From contig DKVF01000044.1 of assembly GCA_002491065.1 (NCBI GenBank), forward strand, positions 1 to 12,110: DNA of 12,110 nt. The letters are read 5' to 3'. The position numbers and the translations under genes were made by a program. A model generated the notes under the pieces. It did not search any database. It saw only the letters and a list, made by a program, of their open reading frames with translations, and was not told the DNA's origin. Below are positions 1 through 7,878 of the stretch, piece after piece. The DNA comes from Peptococcaceae bacterium UBA7185. Its GTDB lineage: Bacteria; Bacillota; Peptococcia; Peptococcales; Peptococcaceae. Within the stretch, counting starts at the first letter, position 1. Each line of letters starts with the position of its first letter.

Positions 1-26
1 CCCAACATTTGACGTAGAGCCTTTAT

Positions 27-67
27 AAATAAAAAAGGAGTATCAGCCCATAGCCGACACCCCTTTT
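27..67 (-). terminator. Intrinsic terminator after rpsU
   Basis: Read on the minus strand, AAAAGGGGTGTCGGC (67-53) can pair with GCTGATACTCCTTTT (47-33) around a 5-base loop. The 15-bp stem includes three G·U pairs and runs into a T-rich tail (33-27). The wobble pairs would be A·C mismatches on the other strand, so the structure belongs to the minus-strand transcript. It starts 13 bases after the rpsU stop and ends that transcript. Confidence 0.88.
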
Positions 68-80
68 ATTTCAGAAAAGA

Positions 81-266
81 CTAGAAAGATCTTCTCTTGT
101 TGTTTTTTCTAGCAGCTTCAGATTTTTTCTTACGCTTTACGCTTGGTTTTTCATAATGTTCACGTTTGCGGCATTCCGCTAAAACGCCAGATTTCTGGCA
201 GGAACGTTTAAATCTCCGAAGAGCACTATCTAAAGATTCAGTTTTTCCAACATGTACTTCTCCCAC
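81..266 (-). CDS. rpsU: 30S ribosomal protein S21
   Basis: This 61-residue basic protein is ribosomal protein S21, a small-subunit protein needed for efficient initiation. The family signature is plain: an N-terminal VGKTESLDSALRRFKR stretch (residues 6-21), then REHYEKPSVKRKKKSEAARK, and a lysine/arginine-rich tail. Length is normal for Firmicutes S21 (57-62 residues). Translation starts at GTG (266-264); a GGGAGG Shine-Dalgarno lies 8 bases upstream and there is no better ATG. The gene has its own promoter at 347-375, just beyond the HIT gene, and a terminator at 27-67, so it can be expressed alone as well as by read-through from mtaB-HIT. The mtaB-HIT-rpsU order is common in Firmicutes. 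The usual next gene (a GatB/YqeY-type protein) would lie outside the window. Confidence 0.97.
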   Translation of the reverse strand: MGEVHVGKTESLDSALRRFKRSCQKSGVLAECRKREHYEKPSVKRKKKSEAARKNNKRRSF

Positions 267-346
267 TGTTCTTCCCTCCCCTCAATACTACACAACCGCA
301 ACTTCACCGGCTGTTATAGGAGACCTTCAAATAAAACATCTATGCT

Positions 347-375
347 ATTATACTAGATATTTTCCAAATAATCAA
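347..375 (-). promoter_or_regulatory. Sigma-A type promoter of rpsU
   Basis: On the minus strand a -35 box TTGATT (375-370) is followed by a 17-base spacer and a perfect -10 box TATAAT (352-347). It sits immediately after the HIT stop codon and points at rpsU, giving a 5' leader of roughly 70 bases. This is the best promoter match in the window. Confidence 0.85.
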
Positions 376-379
376 GAAC

Positions 380-721
380 TTATCCTGCCGGCCACAACAT
401 TTCTCTGCCGCCCAGCAAATGGAAATGTAAATGCATGACTGTTTGACCACCCTTTTCACCACAGTTTGTCACTACACGGTAGCCATCCTCGGCAATTCCC
501 CGCTCTGACGCGATTTTTTGAATGGTTAGCATGATTTTTCCCAAAAGCTGCTGATCTTCCTCTGATGCATCATTTAAGCTGGCAATATGCTTTTTAGGGA
601 TAACCAGAATATGCACAGGTGCTTCCGGATTTAAGTCATTGAAGGCAATAATATCCTCGTCTTCATAAACAATAGCAGACGAAATTTCTTTGTTTGCAAT
701 TTTACAAAAAATACAATCCAT
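380..721 (-). CDS. HIT family (HinT-like) nucleotide hydrolase
   Basis: This is a 113-residue histidine-triad protein of the HINT branch, which typically hydrolyses purine nucleoside phosphoramidates and aminoacyl adenylates in the cytoplasm. The triad H-L-H-F-H-L-L is at residues 97-103, with H99 expected to act as the nucleophile. The N-terminal MDCIFCKI gives a CxxC pair (C3, C6) that, with H45, resembles the zinc site of many HINT proteins. The start is ATG at 721-719. An in-frame GTG nine bases upstream (730) is rejected because it lies inside the Shine-Dalgarno GGGAGGTGA, which is well placed for the 721 ATG. The gene follows mtaB by 75 bases with no terminator between them, so the two are probably co-transcribed. 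Substrate in this organism cannot be read from the sequence. Confidence 0.95.
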   Translation of the reverse strand: MDCIFCKIANKEISSAIVYEDEDIIAFNDLNPEAPVHILVIPKKHIASLNDASEEDQQLLGKIMLTIQKIASERGIAEDGYRVVTNCGEKGGQTVMHLHFHLLGGREMLWPAG

Positions 722-796
722 ACGATTCACCTCCCATACAAATCCTTTTAATATTGTACAGACTTACACCGGTAAAAGCAAGACACAAAATAAAAA

Positions 797-2128
797 TTAA
801 TCAATAAATTTTCCTTTGAGCAATTTTCCATCTATTTTATCTAATTGTACCTGCACCATTCTATTCTTTTGGCAAGGTCCGTCTATCGCCACGTGTAAAT
901 AATTATCCGTATGTCCCAGCCAAGTGCCGTCAGCACATTGTTCCTCCACCAACACTTCCACATGTTGTCCCAAATGTTGTTCCATATAACGTAACATATT
1001 TTTTTCCGCCACCGCCTGCATTCGTTTGCTACGCGTTTCTTTTTCTTCATTGCTAACCTGGTCTGGATAGGTCGCAGCAGGTGTTCCCTCCCTGGGTGAA
1101 TATTTAAATAAATGCATACTGCTAAACGCTATTTCATCACAAAAAGATAAACTGTTAGCAAATTGCTCTTCTGTTTCCCCTGGAAATCCTACCATCAAAT
1201 CGGTACTCAAAGCAATCCCCGGTACAGCTGTACGAATACGCGCTATTTCTTGGCGATACTGCTCAGTATTATAGGGGCGATGCATCCGTTCCAGCACAGT
1301 GTCATCGCCTGCCTGCAATGGCAAATGCAAATGACGGCACATACGGCGATTTTCCGCAAATAAACGCAGCAGGTGATCATCCACTTCCGTAGGCTCAATA
1401 GAGCTCAGACGGATACGGTCAAAGGATGTTTCTGACAACAGCATCTCACACAAATCTGCCAATGTATGCTGTTGGATAACGCCTTTAGCCTTTTCTTGTT
1501 CGCTAACCTTTCCATAAGCACCTAAATGAATTCCTGTAAGAATGATTTCGCGAAATCCTGCTTGTTCCAGTTTCTTCGCTTCACGCAAGGTGTTTTCCAT
1601 ACTGCGACTGCGCAGAGGCCCCCTCGCATAAGGAATAATACAGTACGTACAAAATTGCTCACAGCCGTCCTGTACTTTCAAATAGGCTCTAGCTTTCTGA
1701 ATCACCCGTTCCATCGTAATTTCTTCAAAATCAACCAGATTGTCTTTTTGCTCCACCATCTGCTGCCTTTTACCATCGAATCGTTCTACCGCGTCTACAA
1801 TCAAATGTCGTTTGTTGGTACCCAAAACAATATCTACGTCCTCGATGGCCGCGACATCTTCCGGCGAGGTTTGCGCATAACAACCTGTTACTACAACAAC
1901 CGCTTTGGGATTAATATGTTTCGCGCGCCGAATCATCTGCCGCGACTTGCGGTCTCCTGCATGGGTTACTGTGCAGGTGTTAATAACATATACATCGCAA
2001 TACTGTTCAAACTCGCCCAGCTCATATCCTCTATGTAAAAATAGCGCCGTCATAGCCTCTGTTTCACTCTGGTTCACCTTACAGCCCAAAGTGTGAAACC
2101 CTACAATTTTTCTCGTTTCCTTTTCCAC
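797..2128 (-). CDS. mtaB: tRNA (t6A37) methylthiotransferase MtaB
   Basis: This 443-residue radical SAM enzyme adds a methylthio group to N6-threonylcarbamoyladenosine at position 37 of tRNAs reading ANN codons (ms2t6A). The N-terminal MTTase (UPF0004) domain carries the auxiliary cluster cysteines C16 (TLGCKVNQ), C52 (NTCTVTHAGDRKSRQ) and C83 (TGCYAQ). The radical SAM motif is CEQFCTYC (C156, C160, C163), followed by a TIM-barrel core and a C-terminal TRAM-like RNA-binding domain from about residue 380. The TLGCKVNQ and HAGDRKSR signatures favour MtaB over MiaB or RimO. It starts with GTG (2128) behind a GGGGAGGGG Shine-Dalgarno; the next methionine (residue 27) would cut off C16. In many Firmicutes mtaB follows dnaJ-prmA-rsmE; here a two-component system lies upstream instead. 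Confidence 0.95.
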   Translation of the reverse strand: MEKETRKIVGFHTLGCKVNQSETEAMTALFLHRGYELGEFEQYCDVYVINTCTVTHAGDRKSRQMIRRAKHINPKAVVVVTGCYAQTSPEDVAAIEDVDIVLGTNKRHLIVDAVERFDGKRQQMVEQKDNLVDFEEITMERVIQKARAYLKVQDGCEQFCTYCIIPYARGPLRSRSMENTLREAKKLEQAGFREIILTGIHLGAYGKVSEQEKAKGVIQQHTLADLCEMLLSETSFDRIRLSSIEPTEVDDHLLRLFAENRRMCRHLHLPLQAGDDTVLERMHRPYNTEQYRQEIARIRTAVPGIALSTDLMVGFPGETEEQFANSLSFCDEIAFSSMHLFKYSPREGTPAATYPDQVSNEEKETRSKRMQAVAEKNMLRYMEQHLGQHVEVLVEEQCADGTWLGHTDNYLHVAIDGPCQKNRMVQVQLDKIDGKLLKGKFID

Positions 2129-2178
2129 CTTAGAACGCCCCTCCCCAGTACAACCCTTGCACTGCTTCTATCACATAT

Positions 2179-2276
2179 AAAAAGCCGACTCTGATATTGA
2201 AAGTTCTTCTGTAATACAACAAATTTTAGTAAAAAATCTGTCCTCTCAAAGAAATCATATCATATCTTGAATCGGC
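2179..2276 (-). promoter_or_regulatory. Structured RNA ending in a U-tract, between kinase gene and mtaB
   Basis: On the minus strand GCCGATTC (2276-2269) pairs with GAGTCGGC (2191-2184), and GATAT (2266-2262) with ATATC (2197-2193), across a 2x1 internal loop. The 3' arm is followed directly by TTTTT. The roughly 64-base apical region contains a further hairpin, ACAGATTTT (2241-2233) with AAAATTTGT (2227-2219). G·U pairs in both stems fit a minus-strand RNA. It could be a branched terminator of the lipoprotein-regulator-kinase operon, or an attenuator in an mtaB leader. No riboswitch class was recognised and no convincing promoter was found in the gap. Confidence 0.45.
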
Positions 2277-2309
2277 ATTCTTCTCATTGACCAATAACTG
2301 CAACAGACA

Positions 2310-3710
2310 TTATCTTTGCAATTCATAATAATATGGCATCAGTAAAACGACCTTTGTCCCTTTTTCTTGAATACTGTCGATAAGCATTTTTCCACCATGC
2401 AGTTCCATGATTTCGCTAGCAATAGATAAACCTAAACCTGTACCGCTTTTATTGCTGCTTCCTTTATAGAATTTTTCTTTTACGCGCTTTAAATCCTCCG
2501 TTGAGATTCCGCTTCCGTTATCCTCAATAATCATAACAATTTGATCATCCAACACTTGGCTACTGATTTTTATTTCTGCTTTTGGTCTGCCAGCCGTAAA
2601 TTTTATGGCATTGTCAACAATATTAATAAACACCTGCTTTAAGCGGTTATAGTCGGCAAATACCCAACTTTCCCGATTGTCAGTGAGCAACGTCATTTTT
2701 ATTTTTTCCTGATGACAACGAATCACAAACTGATTATGTACATCGGTCAACAACTGCTTAATAGAAAATTCTGTTTTTTTCAATTCTATGCGGTGCGCTT
2801 GCAGTTTGGAAAAGTCTAACAAATCATTTACCAAAATAATAAGCCTATCTGTTTCTCTGCCGATAATAGCTAACCCTTCCTGCGTAACAGCTGGATCATC
2901 TTGCAAATCCTGCAAAGTTTCTGCCCATCCCTTGATAGATGTCAATGGTGTACGCAATTCATGGGAAATTGACGAAATGAATTCATTTTTTGCCTGATCT
3001 GCACGAGTAATTTCCTTGGTCATCACGTTCACCGCATCTACAAGCTGTCCAATTTCATCATTATGATATTTGATAGCTGTCACTTTATAGTTTCCTTGCG
3101 CCACTTCTTCTGTCACCCGCACCAATTCTTGAATCGGCACCAAAATCCGTTTGGACATCGCGCGGCTAAACACAAAAGCCATCCCTATCACAAAAAGCCC
3201 AAAGACAATCATATAAATCATATACTGGAAGATGATACGATAGGCAGGTTCTAAGCTTGACACATAGCGCAGCACTCCAACAACAGTATCGTTATCGTAA
3301 ATAGGCGCCGATACTGCAATGATAAATTCATCCAAGTCACTGCGTCCCCGCCAAGAATTAACGCGCCCGCTTAACGCCTGACTGAAGTCATTTGTAGTTA
3401 CGATTTCGCCACTGGATGCGCCAGTGCTGTCAATCACTACACGCCCATTGGTATCCAGCACTTCTATCAGTGCGTTTTCTTCTACATCCATGTTTTCAAA
3501 AATATAGTTGGATTTTGTATAAATATCGCCCTGATCGGCATAATGATTAAAAAAGTTAGCCGCCGCTTCCGCATCATTGTTTAAAATACGTTCAACACCA
3601 CCCAAATAATATTGGGAGAGCACTACCATAAATACACTCTCTAACAATAATACCGTAAACAACGCTACTGCCATATAGTTACCGGTCAGTTTCTTGCGAA
3701 TGCTCTGCAC
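2310..3710 (-). CDS. Membrane sensor histidine kinase (HAMP type)
   Basis: This is a 466-residue sensor kinase, partner of the adjacent response regulator. It has a membrane segment at about residues 12-33, an extracytoplasmic sensor of about 125 residues, a second membrane segment at 160-181, a HAMP linker at about 182-235, and a HisKA domain with H250 in SHELRTPLTSIKG as phosphoacceptor. The HATPase domain has N-box NIVDNAIKF (363-371), G1 EDNGSGIS (396-403), F-box KEKFYKG (411-417) and G2 GTGLGLS (423-429). The segment FIIAVSAPIYDNDTVVGVLR near residues 129-148 resembles the end of a Cache/PAS-like sensor fold. No cytoplasmic PAS domain is present. The start is GTG (3710) with a GGAG-type site placed inside the end of the regulator gene; its stop lies 3 bases upstream, so translation is coupled. 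The signal is unknown. The layout resembles WalK, ResE or PhoR, but orthology is not claimed. Confidence 0.92.
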   Translation of the reverse strand: MQSIRKKLTGNYMAVALFTVLLLESVFMVVLSQYYLGGVERILNNDAEAAANFFNHYADQGDIYTKSNYIFENMDVEENALIEVLDTNGRVVIDSTGASSGEIVTTNDFSQALSGRVNSWRGRSDLDEFIIAVSAPIYDNDTVVGVLRYVSSLEPAYRIIFQYMIYMIVFGLFVIGMAFVFSRAMSKRILVPIQELVRVTEEVAQGNYKVTAIKYHNDEIGQLVDAVNVMTKEITRADQAKNEFISSISHELRTPLTSIKGWAETLQDLQDDPAVTQEGLAIIGRETDRLIILVNDLLDFSKLQAHRIELKKTEFSIKQLLTDVHNQFVIRCHQEKIKMTLLTDNRESWVFADYNRLKQVFINIVDNAIKFTAGRPKAEIKISSQVLDDQIVMIIEDNGSGISTEDLKRVKEKFYKGSSNKSGTGLGLSIASEIMELHGGKMLIDSIQEKGTKVVLLMPYYYELQR

Positions 3711-3713
3711 AGT

Positions 3714-4412
3714 TTATTCTCCGCCTCCCCACCAACGATATCCATAACCCCATACTTTTTCAATATATTTTGGGTTGGAAGGATCATCCTCTATTTTTTG
3801 CCGAATGCGACGGATATTTACATCTACAATTTTAAAATCGCCCACATAATTATATCCCCACACATTGTTTAGTATTTCATCGCGATGTACAGCCTTGTTA
3901 GCATTTTCCATAAAATATTTTACTAATGTGAACTCAATAGGAGTCAACTCAATTTCTTTCCCATCCTTCAAAAGCTTGCGCTCATCCTGCAAAATTACAA
4001 ATTTTCCAGATACAATCTGATTGCCACCCGTCACATCGCTCTTATCCGATGTATTTAACCGGCGTACCAATGCATTAATGCGCGCCAGCAATTCTTTAGG
4101 GCTAAAGGGCTTTACGATATAATCATCTGCACCTAACTCCAAACCTTCAATTTTATTTTCCTCCTGACCCTTGGCGGTAAGCATAATAATTCCCAGCCCG
4201 GGATATTGTTCTCTAGCTCGTTTACATACTTCAAAACCGCTAATTCCTGGCAACATTACATCCAGCAACGCTACAGACACAGTATTATCTAATTTTTCTA
4301 ACGCCTCTTCTCCACTGGCCGCCTCTACCACTTCAAAATCATGTCGCTTTAGATTTACTACAATAAAGCTGCGAATGGATGCTTCATCTTCTAATACCAG
4401 TATTTTCGTCAT
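3714..4412 (-). CDS. OmpR/PhoB-family response regulator
   Basis: This 232-residue transcription factor has an N-terminal receiver domain and a C-terminal winged-helix domain. Receiver residues are intact: acidic pocket E8/D9, phosphoacceptor D51 in LLDVMLPG, T79 in MLTAK and K101 in VKPF. The DNA-binding domain (about 130-232) ends with the typical VDVNIRRIRQKI recognition segment and the YIEKVWGYGYRW wing. The ATG (4412) overlaps the TGA of the lipoprotein gene as ATGA, and its Shine-Dalgarno GGAGGAG is formed by the last codons of that gene, indicating translational coupling. The kinase follows 3 bases after its stop. It should be phosphorylated by that kinase. Its target genes are unknown; autoregulation of the operon promoter near 5803 is a reasonable guess only. 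Confidence 0.95.
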   Translation of the reverse strand: MTKILVLEDEASIRSFIVVNLKRHDFEVVEAASGEEALEKLDNTVSVALLDVMLPGISGFEVCKRAREQYPGLGIIMLTAKGQEENKIEGLELGADDYIVKPFSPKELLARINALVRRLNTSDKSDVTGGNQIVSGKFVILQDERKLLKDGKEIELTPIEFTLVKYFMENANKAVHRDEILNNVWGYNYVGDFKIVDVNIRRIRQKIEDDPSNPKYIEKVWGYGYRWWGGGE

Positions 4413-5737
4413 TTACGTTCTCCTCCTTCAATTTTCAGACAGGAAATCAAACGGCTGGCATCTACTTTAAATCCATTAAATTCTCCTGTATAGATCTCTG
4501 CAACGTAAACTTTGTTATTTGTGGGATTATTTCCTAATACGATAATAGAGTCTACATCCTCCATATTCTCCCAAACCAACTGGTCAATCGCTGCAAAGGA
4601 AAATACATCTTCATATTTTTGTTCCGCATTTTCGTAATAAAAATCTACCCAGTTAACAGCATTCTCATCACGACAGAAGTCATAGTACAGCATATCCATC
4701 CACTCCAAAGGGACTCTGAATTGATATCCATCGGAAACATTTTCCAATATAGCATCTACAGCATACACACTATCCTGTCCATCCCACTGCAACCATACCT
4801 GAATATAATCTTTATAAATTTTCCCTACTACGTTATGCTCCGGTTCCCATAAAGAATTAATCTCTACAATTCCATCGCTGTTTTCATCGTAAAATAATTT
4901 AAGATCATTCATATCTTCATAATCATAAGGCAACGGCTGTTCCATCAATACTGCAAAATTTTCTTCTGTTTCTTTCAATAGTAAAATATTTACAAAGTGA
5001 TTATGTCGCATGGCCAAATACACACCAGTCTGTCCTTGTGCCACACAATCAAAATGAATCTCACTGCAATAACCGCTGAAGGTTTCATCGTACAACTGCT
5101 GCAAACCTCCATTGTAATAACGATATACAGTAATATTGCTGCTGCCTTCCAGTATAGAGGTATCCATACGAGCCGTCACTAACAGCTCTCCTCCATCAAC
5201 AGTTTGCGCTAGTGTCATTTGATCATAAGTTACTCTATCTCCATCTGTATTTTCCCGTAGATCGCCATCTTCCAATTGGTAGAGGTATAACTCCTTTTGG
5301 GAACCGTATCCCGTATGTACGCCCAACATCAGTTCCATCACACCATCTCCATCCAGATCCTCTGCGGAAAAGAAATGAATATCCATGCCATACGCGATAG
5401 CCTTGTGACTCAAATACCATTGCTGATCTCTCTGGTCTAGCACTAGAAAACCTAATATAAAATTATTTTGTCTGTTGGCATAAAAAGCTACTATCTCATC
5501 TTCACCATCGTTATCCAAATCTACATAACGATATGCATCATTATGATTCATGTCCTCTGGTACAATCAAGTTATCCTCTTGCCCCAAAAAAGAAGTAATT
5601 AACTGTTTCTTTTGCAGTTTTTCCTGATTTGACTTAGGGGCAGCAATTAGACTATCTGGATTAACTAGCTCCACACTGCAGCTACTGAGCAGCAACATAG
5701 TCAACAAACAGCACACAAAAAATACCTTCCGTTTCAT
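4409..5737 (-). CDS. Putative lipoprotein with VCBS/FG-GAP-like repeats
   Basis: This 442-residue protein is predicted to be exported and lipid-anchored. It has basic residues MKRK, a hydrophobic stretch 5-17, and a lipobox LSSC with C20 as the lipidated cysteine. The mature part is acidic and contains several short Asp-rich loops of the calcium-binding DxDxDG type: D73-LDNDGEDE, D127-LDGDGVME and D284-ENSDGIVE. Such loops are typical of VCBS/FG-GAP beta-propeller-like repeats. No enzymatic motif was seen. It is the first gene of a three-gene operon; it overlaps the response regulator by 4 bases and a GGGAG site precedes its ATG. An extracellular lipoprotein co-translated with a two-component system suggests a sensor accessory protein, or a target of the system. 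That role is inference; no gene name is offered. Confidence 0.85.
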   Translation of the reverse strand: MKRKVFFVCCLLTMLLLSSCSVELVNPDSLIAAPKSNQEKLQKKQLITSFLGQEDNLIVPEDMNHNDAYRYVDLDNDGEDEIVAFYANRQNNFILGFLVLDQRDQQWYLSHKAIAYGMDIHFFSAEDLDGDGVMELMLGVHTGYGSQKELYLYQLEDGDLRENTDGDRVTYDQMTLAQTVDGGELLVTARMDTSILEGSSNITVYRYYNGGLQQLYDETFSGYCSEIHFDCVAQGQTGVYLAMRHNHFVNILLLKETEENFAVLMEQPLPYDYEDMNDLKLFYDENSDGIVEINSLWEPEHNVVGKIYKDYIQVWLQWDGQDSVYAVDAILENVSDGYQFRVPLEWMDMLYYDFCRDENAVNWVDFYYENAEQKYEDVFSFAAIDQLVWENMEDVDSIIVLGNNPTNNKVYVAEIYTGEFNGFKVDASRLISCLKIEGGERK

Positions 5738-5802
5738 TATAATTCTCCCAACGTATTTATGTTCCGCTATTATTCATAAAAATTTACACGTTTCTGTTTG
5801 CT

Positions 5803-5811
5803 ATTATAACA
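5803..5811 (-). promoter_or_regulatory. Extended -10 promoter of the lipoprotein operon
   Basis: On the minus strand TGTTATAAT (5811-5803) is a perfect -10 box TATAAT with a TG extension, about 66 bases upstream of the lipoprotein ATG. No good -35 box is visible at 16-18 bases, as is common for extended -10 promoters. A 13-base palindrome AAAAGATTCTTTT (5828-5840) covers the place where a -35 box would be and might bind a regulator. Confidence 0.6.
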
Positions 5812-5928
5812 TAACTTCCCCAGTGATAAAAGATTCTTTTATATACCAAATTTTCTTTGTGTCTAGCGTACAGCAAAATAAGTCCGACAACTTGTTTCCT
5901 TTCATTGAAAGAATAAAAAAACATAAGA

Positions 5929-5966
5929 AAATAAGGAACTATCCTCAACAAGATAGTTCCTTATTT
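5929..5966 (-). terminator. Intrinsic terminator after clpX
   Basis: On the minus strand AAATAAGGAACTATC (5966-5952) and GATAGTTCCTTATTT (5943-5929) form a perfect 15-bp stem with an 8-base loop, followed by a T-rich tail (TTCTTATGTTTTTTT, ending near 5914). It lies 8 bases beyond the clpX stop and separates the tig-clpP-clpX operon from the lipoprotein operon. Confidence 0.93.
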
Positions 5967-5974
5967 GCCATATT

Positions 5975-7228
5975 TTAGTTAAGTGCCGCCTTTTTCTTGG
6001 TGTGTAAAATCACTTCTGGCTGTTTTCCTTCTGTGATGCAGTTTTCATGAATAATTACCTTCGCGATCTGTGCATTAGAGGGCACCTCATACATAATATC
6101 GTTCATCGTTTTTTCAACAATAGACCGTAACCCCCGCGCACCAGTATTGCGTTTCAGTGCCGCATCAGCAATGGCAACCAGCGAAGCATCTGTAAATTCT
6201 AGCTCTACTTGGTCCATTTTCAGTAGACGTTGGTATTGCTTAATCAAAGCGTTTTTAGGCTCTGTCAAAATACGAATCAGGGCATCCTTATCCAGTGCGT
6301 CCAAAGTCACAATCACTGGCACACGGCCGATAAATTCTGGAATCAAACCATACTTCAGCAAATCCTCTGGAATCAAATTTTTCAGCAGATTGTTCTGCTG
6401 TTTCTCCTCTTTCGTCTTGACTTCCGCATTGAACCCTAAGCCTTTTTTGCCTACACGATTCTCGATAATTTTTTCCAAACCATCAAAAGCGCCACCTAAA
6501 ATAAACAGAATATTGTTGGTATCCAGCTGAATGAACTCCTGATGGGGATGCTTACGACCACCCTGCGGCGGCACATTGGCAACTGTGCCTTCCACAATTT
6601 TCAGCAACGCCTGCTGAACACCTTCCCCGGACACATCCCGTGTAATAGACGGATTATCGCTTTTACGAGCAATTTTGTCGATTTCATCGATGTAGATAAT
6701 CCCTTTTTGCGCCAATTCCATATCGTAATCGGCCGCCTGAATAATTTTCAGCAGAATGTTTTCCACATCTTCACCTACATAGCCAGCTTCCGTCAAAGAA
6801 GTTGCATCAGCAATGGCGAAAGGAACTTTCAGAATTTTTGCCAATGTCTGGGCTAATAATGTTTTCCCACTGCCAGTAGGTCCAATTAAACAAATATTCG
6901 ACTTCTGCAGTTCCACATCATCGTTATTCAAACTACTGTTAATTCGTTTATAATGATTGTACACAGAAACAGCTAATGTCTTTTTTGCTTCATCCTGCCC
7001 AATTACATACGTATCCAGAATTTCCTTTATTTCTGCTGGCTTCAGTATCTCGGAAATGTCCACATCCTGCTCTACACCCAATTCCTCCAACACGATTTCA
7101 TGGCATAGATTCACACATTCATCGCAGATATACACATTGGGTCCGGCTACGATTTTACGCACTTGGTCCTGCGTTTTTCCACAAAAAGAACAACGAATCA
7201 ACTCTTCATCATCCTCAAAGTTATGCAT
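5975..7228 (-). CDS. clpX: ATP-dependent Clp protease ATP-binding subunit ClpX
   Basis: This 417-residue AAA+ unfoldase recognises tagged substrates and threads them into ClpP. The N-terminal zinc-binding domain has C13-x2-C16 and C35-x2-C38. The AAA+ module has Walker A GPTGSGKT (116-123), pore loop GYVG (149-152) and Walker B IIYIDEID (177-184). The C-terminal sensor-2 region shows NTGARGLRSIVEK. Length is normal (about 410-425). The start is ATG (7228) behind GAGGTGA. clpX follows clpP after only 22 bases and is followed by a strong terminator, so it ends the operon. In many Firmicutes clpX is followed by lon and ysxC; here the next gene is the lipoprotein. The ClpP-docking IGF-type loop was not identified with certainty by eye. 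Confidence 0.98.
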   Translation of the reverse strand: MHNFEDDEELIRCSFCGKTQDQVRKIVAGPNVYICDECVNLCHEIVLEELGVEQDVDISEILKPAEIKEILDTYVIGQDEAKKTLAVSVYNHYKRINSSLNNDDVELQKSNICLIGPTGSGKTLLAQTLAKILKVPFAIADATSLTEAGYVGEDVENILLKIIQAADYDMELAQKGIIYIDEIDKIARKSDNPSITRDVSGEGVQQALLKIVEGTVANVPPQGGRKHPHQEFIQLDTNNILFILGGAFDGLEKIIENRVGKKGLGFNAEVKTKEEKQQNNLLKNLIPEDLLKYGLIPEFIGRVPVIVTLDALDKDALIRILTEPKNALIKQYQRLLKMDQVELEFTDASLVAIADAALKRNTGARGLRSIVEKTMNDIMYEVPSNAQIAKVIIHENCITEGKQPEVILHTKKKAALN

Positions 7229-7250
7229 ATTCTCACCTCATAAAACCCAA

Positions 7251-7835
7251 TTAATGTTTAACCATAACTTCATCGACCAATCCATACTCTTTTGCTTGTT
7301 CAGCCGTCATGAAATTATCGCGCTCTGTATCCTGCTTAATCTTTTCCAGACTCTGTCCGGTTCTTTCGGCGAGGATTTTATTCAAATTATCTTTTGTCCG
7401 CAGCAAATATTCCGCATGGATAGCTACATCCGTCGCCTGACCACTAGCTCCACCCATGGGCTGATGAATCATAATCTCACTGTTTGGCAATGCAAAACGT
7501 TTTCCCTTTGCACCTGCAGCCAGCAAAAAGGCACCCATACTGGCCGCCATGCCCAAGCACACAGTGGATACATCAGGCTTGATATAATTCATGGTGTCAA
7601 AAATGGCCAAACCGGCAGTCACGGAACCACCAGGGCTATTGATATACAGGAAAATATCCTTATCGGGATCATCCGCTTCCAGGAACAGCAGTTGTGCAAT
7701 AATAGCATTTGCCGTAGCATTATTGACCTCATCCCCTAAAAGAATAATTCTGTCTTTCAATAGTCTGGAATAAATGTCATAGGACCGCTCTCCATGATTA
7801 GTCTGTTCTATTACCATTGGAACCAAATAGCTCAT
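7251..7835 (-). CDS. clpP: ATP-dependent Clp protease proteolytic subunit ClpP
   Basis: This 194-residue serine peptidase forms the tetradecameric proteolytic chamber that works with ClpX. The catalytic triad is complete: S99 in GMAASMGAFL, H124 in IMIHQPMGG and D173 in TERDNF. The oxyanion-loop motif SPGGSVTAG is at residues 67-75. Length and N-terminus (MSYLVPMVIEQT) match the housekeeping ClpP1 type with almost no propeptide. The start is ATG (7835) with a perfect AGGAGG 9 bases upstream. The gene lies 43 bases after tig and 22 before clpX with no terminator in either gap, so the three form one operon. Confidence 0.98.
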   Translation of the reverse strand: MSYLVPMVIEQTNHGERSYDIYSRLLKDRIILLGDEVNNATANAIIAQLLFLEADDPDKDIFLYINSPGGSVTAGLAIFDTMNYIKPDVSTVCLGMAASMGAFLLAAGAKGKRFALPNSEIMIHQPMGGASGQATDVAIHAEYLLRTKDNLNKILAERTGQSLEKIKQDTERDNFMTAEQAKEYGLVDEVMVKH

Positions 7836-7878
7836 CCTGATTATCCTCCTTTAATAATTTGTTATGACTTTATATATC

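Noticed and set aside
722..730. GTG start for the HIT gene, adding 3 residues
   Set aside because: The GTG is part of the GGGAGGTGA ribosome binding site of the ATG at 721.
1526..2038. A 170-codon plus-strand open frame opposite mtaB
   Set aside because: It is fully antisense to a well-supported gene, with no recognisable domain or start signal.
6957..7739. A 260-codon open frame on the plus strand across clpX and clpP
   Set aside because: It is antisense to two clearly real genes, has no ribosome binding site or family similarity, and its composition is that of a shadow frame.
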